Shown: one piece after another, positions 12,235 to 18,653 of the stretch
How positions within the stretch are numbered: the first letter of the stretch is position 1
Layout of the letters: every line of letters begins with the position of its first letter
From: a virus
IMG/VR virus record: IMGVR_UViG_3300025300_000113
Span: 1 to 21,630 of that record
Length of the DNA stretch: 21,630 bases
Direction: 5' to 3' (one strand)
Program-made: the position numbers and the translations under genes
The notes under the pieces: generated by a model
Told to the model about the DNA's origin: nothing
Databases searched by the model: none
Seen by the model: the letters and a program-made list of their open reading frames with translations, nothing else

Positions 12235-12459
12235 ATGGAACTCGATATCATCCATGTCGGAGAGGTGTGCCGGTTCTGCGCCGAGCAGTGGCTGAACACC
12301 TACCAGGACCAGATGCGGGAGGACGGGCGAGTGGTGGTGACCTGCTACGAGACCACCCCGGAGGATTGCGAGGACTGTGAGGGTGATGCCGCTCCCATCC
12401 ATAGGGAATTCTGTCCCTGTGGTTGTTCCCGGGCTTTCGGGGCATTCGATGAGTCGTGA
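12235..12459 (+). CDS. Cysteine-rich hypothetical protein, 74 residues
   Basis: Cysteines occur as CRFC near residue 12, CEDC near residue 45 and CPCGC near residue 60, so one or two zinc sites are likely. A strong GAGGAGGAG site precedes the ATG. The family is unknown. It is acidic overall. With the zinc-ribbon gene it makes a two-gene unit between the divergent region and the packaging genes. Confidence 0.65.
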   Translation: MELDIIHVGEVCRFCAEQWLNTYQDQMREDGRVVVTCYETTPEDCEDCEGDAAPIHREFCPCGCSRAFGAFDES

Positions 12460-12503
12460 ACGCCACAGCCGCAACACATATGGCCCTTCCCACGCCTGTT
12501 GTG

Positions 12504-12536
12504 GCGGATGTTGCGGATGTTGCGGATGTTGCGGAT
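12504..12536. repeat. Tandem 9-bp repeat GCGGATGTT
   Basis: Three perfect copies and a 6-bp partial copy occur in the 255-bp gap between the cysteine-rich gene and the small terminase gene. A 7-bp inverted repeat (CGCCACA/TGTGGCG, 12461-12506) encloses its left edge. The rest of the gap 12460-12714 shows only a weak promoter-like stretch near 12680-12710. Confidence 0.7.
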
Positions 12537-12714
12537 AGATCGGGTATGAGCGGGTTCTAGGGTTCTAGTCGTTTCCGGGGTATATGACACACACATACAT
12601 CGATCTAAACATCACCATTGTGCAGGCCTCCGGGAACACGGGGAGGTAACGACCTTAGACCTGTTTCCGAACACAAGTTTTGATTTTAGAGCAGGTTTAT
12701 GGTAATTTCTCTGT

Positions 12715-13116
12715 ATGCAGAAGCGGGTGAATAACCCTAAAGGCCATGTCGCTAACCTGAAGCCCCGTTGGAAGAAGGGTGAGAGCGGGAATCCTGCCGG
12801 TCGCCCCAAACGCAACCGCGAGATAACCCTCTACATATCCGAGCAGACCGACGAGGGACGGGCACTCATCGACCAGTTGTGCGAGATGGCCCTCTCATCC
12901 AAGGTCGCTGCCCGTGACCGCATCCGCGCCATCGAGATGCTCCTGGAACGGGGATTCGGCAAGGCCGTCCAGCCCATCGAGGTCGGCGGCGAGGTCAGTG
13001 TCCACCGCGATATCAGTGGCTTCTCCGATGGGGAACTCATGGAACTGGTGGATCTCAGACGGCGGGTCAGAGAGGGCGACGGCGTGGTGGTCGATGGACA
13101 GGCGACCGTACTCTGA
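12715..13116 (+). CDS. Small terminase-like protein with NPAGRPKR motif (DUF5681-type)
   Basis: This 133-residue protein has PRWKKGESGNPAGRPKRNRE near the N terminus, the DUF5681 pattern commonly encoded just before large terminases. An alpha-helical region follows (ALIDQLCEMALSSKVAARDR, then IRAIEMLLERGFGKAVQPI). It probably binds packaging-start DNA and activates the large terminase, inferred from family and position. No strong Shine-Dalgarno site precedes the ATG. Its stop overlaps the next ATG (TGATG, 13114-13118). Confidence 0.75.
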   Translation: MQKRVNNPKGHVANLKPRWKKGESGNPAGRPKRNREITLYISEQTDEGRALIDQLCEMALSSKVAARDRIRAIEMLLERGFGKAVQPIEVGGEVSVHRDISGFSDGELMELVDLRRRVREGDGVVVDGQATVL

Positions 13117-13406
13117 TGACCGATCTCCGGGACGCAGCCCTTGAGAAGCTGCTCCATGAACCGGTGGAGACCCCTGTCTCGGAAGATGTCGGCACCCTTG
13201 GCGAGTGGTTCTCAGCCGGATTCATAAGCGAACTGCTCACGGCCTCTATGGCCGCGCTCGGTGAACACATGGACCGCCCTGCGGCGGAAGACCTGGCCCT
13301 GGTACTTGTGCGGATGTTCTGTTCCGGGTATGTGTCGGGCTACTACGAAGCCTCCAGCCCGGACCAAGCGGGGGTGTGTATCATTGGCAACAGAGATACG
13401 GGGTGA
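13116..13406 (+). CDS. Hypothetical protein between the terminase subunits
   Basis: This 96-residue protein is mostly helical in appearance, with no motif I recognise. It shares its first base with the small-terminase stop, and its end overlaps the large terminase start by about 23 nt. This places it firmly in the packaging operon. It could be a terminase accessory protein. Confidence 0.6.
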   Translation: MTDLRDAALEKLLHEPVETPVSEDVGTLGEWFSAGFISELLTASMAALGEHMDRPAAEDLALVLVRMFCSGYVSGYYEASSPDQAGVCIIGNRDTG

Positions 13407-14892
13407 CGAACAGGTTCTCCTCGATGAGGTGGCCGATGCCGCCGAACTCTTCCTCGCCCAGAGATACTTCAACCGGTTCCTGCCCTTCGTAAAGGTCATG
13501 GAGCCGCCCCCCGGACGCGGCCAGATACCCTTCGAGCCCTGGCCTCACCTCATGGAGGTCTGCGACAAGCTCGAAGAAGAGAAACTCCTCGTCTGGCTCA
13601 AGTCCCGGCAGACCGGCGCATCATGGCTCCTCGGAGCTTACGCCCTCTGGATGGCCCAGTACCATCCCGGCGCACTGGTGCTGCTCCTCTCTCAGGGTGA
13701 GGAGGAATCCAAGGCACTCCTCTGGAAATGCAAGTACATCTACGAAGCCCTGCCCGATGGACTGAAGGTAGCCATCGGCACCGACTCCCGGCAGGAACTC
13801 ACCTTCCCCAGCGTGTCGGCAGCCATCCGCGCCCTGCCCTCCACCGAGAAGGCCGGTAGATCCGCTACCGCTTCCCTGGTGGTCATGGACGAGGCCGACT
13901 TCCACGAGTACGCCGAGCAGTCCTTCGCCGCCGTCAAACCAACCATCGATGACTCGGGCGGTCAACTCATCATGGTGTCCACCGCCAACGCCACTTCCTC
14001 CCAGTCCCTCTTCAAACGGGTGTACCGGGAGTCGCCCAAGAACGGATTCGCCAAGGTCTTCTACGGCTGGAACGTCCGGCCCGGTCGGGACAACGCCTGG
14101 TTCGATGCCCGGAAGTCCGAGTACCTGGACGCCGCCCTCTTCGAGAAGGAATATCCCTCCACCGAGGACGAAGCATTATCCCCGCCCAGATCCATCACGG
14201 CCTTCGCCGTGGAGAAACTCAACGCCATGCGGGAGGATATCCGGGAACCCAGAGAGACCATGCAGTGCGCTACCGTCACCGCCAACATCTATCAGGACTA
14301 TGCCCCCGGCAAGAAGTACGTCGCCGGGACCGATACCTCCCACGGCACCGGCGGCGATAACGCCGTGACCGTGGTCATGGACGCCCAGACCGGCTACATC
14401 GTGGCCGACCTGGTGAGCAACGTAGTACCGGCAGACCAGCTTGCCGTATCTTCGGCCATGCTGCTCCAACGATACAAAGATCCCCTCTGGGCCATCGAGG
14501 ACAACGACTGGGGTGCCACCACCATCGTCACCGCGCAGGGACTCAGATACCCCAGGATATTCTACCGGGCCGAGAACAAACCCGGCTGGCACACCGACGA
14601 GCATTCCCGGGTCCGTCTGTACGGCGGCCTCATGGAAGCCGTCCACTCCCGGCTCATAGTCATACCCAACGAACAGGGACTGTCCGAGTTCTATTCGCTC
14701 ATACAGAACCCGAAGAAGAACGGCAGGGTCGAGGCCCAGTTGGGCAGCAAGGACGATTACCCCATCGCCGTTGGCATCGCGTGGCAGATACACCAGAAGG
14801 CCCACGGCGGTGGCCGCCTGAGAGACACCTTCATGAACCCGATAACGGGCCTCATCGGCGGCAACACCAAACGCGGCATAAGGCCTTGGTAA
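13384..14892 (+). CDS. Large terminase (packaging ATPase and nuclease)
   Basis: This protein of about 502 residues would pump phage DNA into the capsid and cut it. An atypical Walker A-like segment, LKSRQTGASW (about residues 72-81), and a Walker B, SLVVMDEADF (about 164-173), define the ATPase. The later strand VAGTDTSHGTGGDNAVTVVMD and the segment AIEDNDWGA fit the RNase H-like nuclease with acidic metal ligands. The start is a TTG at 13384 preceded by a G-rich site. The longer open frame to 13261 lies inside the upstream gene and is unlikely. It is followed after 3 nt by a membrane-protein gene. Confidence 0.85.
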   Translation: MATEIRGDEQVLLDEVADAAELFLAQRYFNRFLPFVKVMEPPPGRGQIPFEPWPHLMEVCDKLEEEKLLVWLKSRQTGASWLLGAYALWMAQYHPGALVLLLSQGEEESKALLWKCKYIYEALPDGLKVAIGTDSRQELTFPSVSAAIRALPSTEKAGRSATASLVVMDEADFHEYAEQSFAAVKPTIDDSGGQLIMVSTANATSSQSLFKRVYRESPKNGFAKVFYGWNVRPGRDNAWFDARKSEYLDAALFEKEYPSTEDEALSPPRSITAFAVEKLNAMREDIREPRETMQCATVTANIYQDYAPGKKYVAGTDTSHGTGGDNAVTVVMDAQTGYIVADLVSNVVPADQLAVSSAMLLQRYKDPLWAIEDNDWGATTIVTAQGLRYPRIFYRAENKPGWHTDEHSRVRLYGGLMEAVHSRLIVIPNEQGLSEFYSLIQNPKKNGRVEAQLGSKDDYPIAVGIAWQIHQKAHGGGRLRDTFMNPITGLIGGNTKRGIRPW

Positions 14893-14895
14893 CCC

Positions 14896-15213
14896 GTGGC
14901 GGAACAACCGGACATGAGAGACCAGCTTCTGGAGGCGCGGGTCGAGATAGAACGCCTCCGGGCTAAGTCCTCGACCACCCTGTCGGGCACCGAGTTCCTG
15001 ACACTTCTCTTCGTATTACCGGTGATATTGTCCTTTGTATGTCTGGGAATCATCATAATCTGGAAAACTACGTCGAATCCCGCAGAGGTTGCGCCGCATC
15101 TCGATATCGTGCTGGTGGCCATGGGCCTGTTCTCAGGTCCGGTGACCGCGTTCATAGCCACCATCAGTCAGAGATTGGTAGCGGAAGGTAAGCAGAAAGG
15201 TACGGAGGATTAG
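14896..15213 (+). CDS. Small membrane protein with two transmembrane segments (holin-like candidate)
   Basis: This 105-residue protein starts with GTG. An N-terminal helix (EQPDMRDQLLEARVEIERLRAK) is followed by one strongly hydrophobic segment (about residues 34-56) and a second (about 71-91), then a basic-acidic tail. The topology fits a holin or other small phage membrane protein, but no specific family is recognised. It lies 3 nt after the large terminase gene. Confidence 0.6.
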   Translation: MAEQPDMRDQLLEARVEIERLRAKSSTTLSGTEFLTLLFVLPVILSFVCLGIIIIWKTTSNPAEVAPHLDIVLVAMGLFSGPVTAFIATISQRLVAEGKQKGTED

Positions 15214-15216
15214 GCA

Positions 15217-16263
15217 TTGTTAGCGATAGGCGGAGGTATCCAGACAGTAGTTGACTGGATGGCGGTCTTCGGCATAACCGGGACATTCGGCCTACTGGTG
15301 ACCGCTCTGCTCACGGTGGGCATAGCTTCGGTTGTGACCACTGGCCTGGTCTGCTTGCTCTGGAAGTACCGGAGTAAGGTGGTCAGAGATCACGACCTGC
15401 AACTGTCCAGGTTCGCGGCACCGGGATTCCCTGGCATGTCGTTCCTGAATGCCCTACGCATACCCCACCCCAAGTTCAGGATAGAACTCAGTGGTATGCG
15501 GGGAGTCGGACTCACTCTAGGCGTGGTGGCTCTGGGCTTCGGACTAGCATTCGCTTTCGTAGTGGTCGCGACCGATGACACGCCTGTCTGGCCTGAGTCA
15601 GGTGCCGAGTACGCGCTACCGGACATATTCGGTGACAAGCTGGAGCCTGACCCTGATACACCAAGTCAGGCATCCCAGACCCTACGGGTAGGCTTCAAGG
15701 ACAAGTCCCGGCTGGATAAAGTGGTCTTCAAGAATATGGATCTTGGCAAAGCCGACCTGACCAATTCCTTCCAGGTGATGAGGAACGCGACCACCGGGGT
15801 TACCGGGTCTGCTGCTTATCTCTGGATAGGGGAGATAATCATTAAGAACAGCAGTGCGCCAACCCTGGCATGGGATAACATGGATGTTGGCACTATCGTA
15901 TTGGGCGCAAAAGTCGATGGCCACACCCAGGAGATACAGTTCGACCAAACCGTTCCAGAGATTATCATAGACAGCGACCGGGGGTCAGGGACGTATGAGG
16001 CCAGTGGCGACGTTGACCGTATCATCCTCCAAATCAACGGCAATAACGGGGCCAGTATAGGTGTACTGGAGATAGACAATGTAGATGCTTCTGTGGGAGC
16101 CTGGGACTGGGATTATATCAAGGCTGGAAGTATCACGATGGACAACACCAACGAGTTCGGTAACGGCACAGGCATCGACACGGCCAGTGCTACATTCGGC
16201 ACCGGCATATCCAGTAGGCAGGTAACCGACACGATGACCGACACACCGATAAGCGTCCGATGA
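15217..16263 (+). CDS. Membrane-anchored protein with a large beta-rich domain
   Basis: This 348-residue protein has a hydrophobic N terminus with one or two segments (about residues 10-48) and another at about 96-120. A long polar region follows, rich in Asp, Asn, Gly, Thr and Ile, resembling a repetitive beta structure (strands such as VVFKNMDLGKADL, GTIVLGAKVDGH and IILQINGNNGASIGVLEID). It starts with TTG 3 nt after the preceding stop. The family is unknown. With its neighbour it may form a membrane complex used during infection or lysis. This insertion between terminase and portal genes is unusual for tailed phages. Confidence 0.65.
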   Translation: MLAIGGGIQTVVDWMAVFGITGTFGLLVTALLTVGIASVVTTGLVCLLWKYRSKVVRDHDLQLSRFAAPGFPGMSFLNALRIPHPKFRIELSGMRGVGLTLGVVALGFGLAFAFVVVATDDTPVWPESGAEYALPDIFGDKLEPDPDTPSQASQTLRVGFKDKSRLDKVVFKNMDLGKADLTNSFQVMRNATTGVTGSAAYLWIGEIIIKNSSAPTLAWDNMDVGTIVLGAKVDGHTQEIQFDQTVPEIIIDSDRGSGTYEASGDVDRIILQINGNNGASIGVLEIDNVDASVGAWDWDYIKAGSITMDNTNEFGNGTGIDTASATFGTGISSRQVTDTMTDTPISVR

Positions 16264-16391
16264 CGAGGATAGTACTGATAGGATTTACCAGTGTCATCCT
16301 GGCGGCCTGGATCACAGCGGGGATGTCTTTATGGCTGGTGGTAGGCCCATGGAGATTAGCAACCCGTGTCTTGAAGCCGGTCAACCCGTGA
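16260..16391 (+). CDS. Tiny membrane protein, 43 residues
   Basis: MTRIVLIGFTSVILAAWITA and MSLWLVVGPWRL form a single hydrophobic segment followed by a basic tail. The ATG overlaps the previous stop (ATGA), and its own stop overlaps the next start (GTGA). This double coupling supports a real gene. Function unknown; small lysis or accessory membrane protein is possible. Confidence 0.55.
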   Translation: MTRIVLIGFTSVILAAWITAGMSLWLVVGPWRLATRVLKPVNP

Positions 16392-16513
16392 CGAGAGTAC
16401 TCCACTGGCTGTGTTCAAGGGGGCTGCACTGGTACGTCGAACTCGATGACAGGAAACGCACCTGCGCCGTCTGCCGTATAGTTGCGGTGAACGGACGCTC
16501 ATTAGGTCTTTGA
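16388..16513 (+). CDS. Small Cys-containing protein, 41 residues
   Basis: It starts at a GTG overlapping the previous TGA. The product has two tryptophans (VLHWLCSRGLHWYVELDDRK) and CAVC near residue 28, possibly a partial zinc-binding site. The family is unknown. It ends 10 nt before the portal gene. Confidence 0.45.
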   Translation: MTRVLHWLCSRGLHWYVELDDRKRTCAVCRIVAVNGRSLGL

Positions 16514-16523
16514 CGAGGTAGTT

Positions 16524-18410
16524 TTGAATTTCGATGAGAAACCAACGGTAGAATCGATACGCCAGATGGTGAGACATCTGGAAGGCGTATGGAGCCGTAC
16601 CCATGCCAAATGGCAGGTGGTGGACAGTTACTACCAGCAGGAGTACCGGCTGTGGCCCGAGGGACTCGACCGCCCCGAATGGCTCAAACCGGCACGTTCA
16701 CGTTCCATCGTAGACCACGCTACCGACCACCAGTTGGCTCACGATCCCATCGTTTCCCGTCCTGCCGCAGGTGACGAGGAGGAAGACCGGGCCAAGGCTG
16801 ACCGGGTGGAACCGGCCCTCAAGTCCATCCTGGACGAGGCCGCACTGCTGGAGCCCACGCTCACCTGGAAGCAGGCCGGTAAGCATATGCTCCTCTACGG
16901 TTACGCCGTCATCGAAGATGCCCTCGACACCGGTGTCATGCAGGCCAGGCGCAACAAGATACGGCGAGGCAAGGGCGAATCCGATGAGGAGTTCAACCAG
17001 CGTCAACGGGTGCAGACCAATAAGTCCCGAACCATGATGCCCTTCCGGGTGAGAGCCCCACATCCGTCCCGGGTGCTGCTTGACCCTTCCGAGAAGGAAC
17101 CAAGGATAGCCGTCAAACACGGACGGCGGCGTTCCATCGACCTGGAAGAGATAACAAAGAGCCGTATGTCGGCAGCCAAAGGCTACCGTCGCGGCGAGGT
17201 CACCCCGTGGGAATGCGGAGAAGATCCTTTCGCCTGGGTGAAGACCGAGGAGTACTGGACCGATTGCTGGCACGCCCTTGTGGCAGACAGTGAACTCCTG
17301 TTCGTCGAGAAGAATACCTGGGGTTTCGTTCCCTTCAGCCATGCCTTCGCCGGTTTCGGCCAGCAGGTGACGGCTGTAGATGAGGACGATCCCAGTTACC
17401 TGGCCGTGGGGATACTGGAGCCGGTCATGCCGAGCTTGCGTGCCCAGGCCCAGGCGGTGGCCGGTAGGCACAACGCCCTGCTGGACGCCACCTTCAACCC
17501 CGTCGGCACGACCATGGACGCGGCGGAACTCCAGGAGCAACTGGCCCGCGGCGACATCGTGGAGATGGGAACGAGAGGTGATGTCTGGAGGATGGATATA
17601 CCCCAGCTTCCCCGGTGGCTCTTCGCCTCCGAGGAATGGCTGGACAGAGATATCGAGCAGGGTACATTCACCCGGGCTCTGGCCGGCATCCGGGAACAGG
17701 GTGTCTCCACCGTGGGACAGCAGGCCATACTCAGTACGGCGGCAGGACGTAAGTTCGTTTCGCCCTCCCGGCAACTGGAACACCTGGCTACCACCACGGC
17801 GTCCCACATACTCCAGTGGATAGATGTCATCGGCATGACCCTGCACGTTCAGGGCAACTCGATATCGCCTTCGGACATCCAGCATGATTACAGTTGCAAG
17901 GTCAGTTTCGAGTTGATAGACCCGGTACTCCAGATGCAGAGCCGGGAACTTGGTATGCGCGAGGTGCAGCAGGGACTCAAGTCCAAGGAGACCTACTGGT
18001 CTGCCGATGCCAGACTGGAAGACGCTACCGGGGAACGCCGCAGGTTGCTCCAAGACCTGATACGGACGGACCCCGAGGTGCAGCGCGTACTGGCGGCAGA
18101 GGTTATGAAGGAATCAGGCATCCTCGATCTGGTGGAGAGGCAGCGTGCCTCTCAAGAAGAAGCGGCGGCTGGACCGATGGGCGGTGGTGGCCCTCCGGGT
18201 GGTATGCCAGGTGGTATGCCGGGTGGCCCTCCCGGAGGCATGATGGGCGGCAACGGCCAGCCGCCGCCTGTTCTTGGCCCGGACGGTATGCCTATGGATC
18301 AGACGATGGGCACCCCACCGGGACCGGCAGGTGGATTAAGAGAGATAAGACAGGGACTCACTCCATCCGTCCCACGCCCTAGCAGGGTGGGACAGAATCT
18401 GGCGGGTTAG
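16524..18410 (+). CDS. Portal protein
   Basis: This 628-residue protein starts at TTG after a GAGG site. Its size, position after the terminase genes and helical, Gln/Arg/Asp-rich composition fit the dodecameric portal through which DNA enters the capsid. Consistent features include MLLYGYAVIEDA (about residue 130), a VRAPHPSRVLLDPSE segment resembling portal wing sequences, and RAQAQAVAGRHNALLDATFNP. The C terminus (about residues 552-628) is Gly/Pro/Met-rich with GGMPGG repeats and is probably unstructured. The family call rests mostly on context and length, since no signature motif is decisive. Confidence 0.7.
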   Translation: MNFDEKPTVESIRQMVRHLEGVWSRTHAKWQVVDSYYQQEYRLWPEGLDRPEWLKPARSRSIVDHATDHQLAHDPIVSRPAAGDEEEDRAKADRVEPALKSILDEAALLEPTLTWKQAGKHMLLYGYAVIEDALDTGVMQARRNKIRRGKGESDEEFNQRQRVQTNKSRTMMPFRVRAPHPSRVLLDPSEKEPRIAVKHGRRRSIDLEEITKSRMSAAKGYRRGEVTPWECGEDPFAWVKTEEYWTDCWHALVADSELLFVEKNTWGFVPFSHAFAGFGQQVTAVDEDDPSYLAVGILEPVMPSLRAQAQAVAGRHNALLDATFNPVGTTMDAAELQEQLARGDIVEMGTRGDVWRMDIPQLPRWLFASEEWLDRDIEQGTFTRALAGIREQGVSTVGQQAILSTAAGRKFVSPSRQLEHLATTTASHILQWIDVIGMTLHVQGNSISPSDIQHDYSCKVSFELIDPVLQMQSRELGMREVQQGLKSKETYWSADARLEDATGERRRLLQDLIRTDPEVQRVLAAEVMKESGILDLVERQRASQEEAAAGPMGGGGPPGGMPGGMPGGPPGGMMGGNGQPPPVLGPDGMPMDQTMGTPPGPAGGLREIRQGLTPSVPRPSRVGQNLAG

Positions 18411-18653
18411 ATGGCGAGAAAGATAAGCGAGTTCACGGAAGCGATACTGGCGGTGGTTGCCGAGGTCTCCCAGGCCAAGGATAAGGCCAACGAGGCCGAC
18501 CCCATACCACCCATGGTAGAGCGCATGAGCATGAGTCAGGGCCGTAAGGAATTCCAGGACATGTCCGAGTTCCAGAGGCAGATGTTCCTGGATAACAATG
18601 GTCAGGCCAAACTGCTAGAGATGGCCCGGGGCAGGAGTGGATTCGATGGCTGA
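18411..18653 (+). CDS. Short helical protein after the portal gene
   Basis: This 80-residue, mostly helical protein starts with ATG right after the portal stop. The segment ILAVVAEVSQAKDKANEADP could form a helix, and SQGRKEFQDMSEFQRQMFLD another. No family is recognised. It overlaps the start of the next gene by 8 nt. It could be a scaffold-like or head-tail accessory protein. Confidence 0.6.
   Translation: MARKISEFTEAILAVVAEVSQAKDKANEADPIPPMVERMSMSQGRKEFQDMSEFQRQMFLDNNGQAKLLEMARGRSGFDG

Noticed and set aside
13261-13383. Upstream extension of the large terminase
   Set aside because: The extension lies inside the preceding gene and has a sequence unlike terminases. The TTG at 13384 is better placed.
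16698-18053. 451-codon minus-strand open frame
   Set aside because: Lies antisense within the portal gene; typical shadow of a GC-rich gene with no ribosome-binding site or family-like motif.
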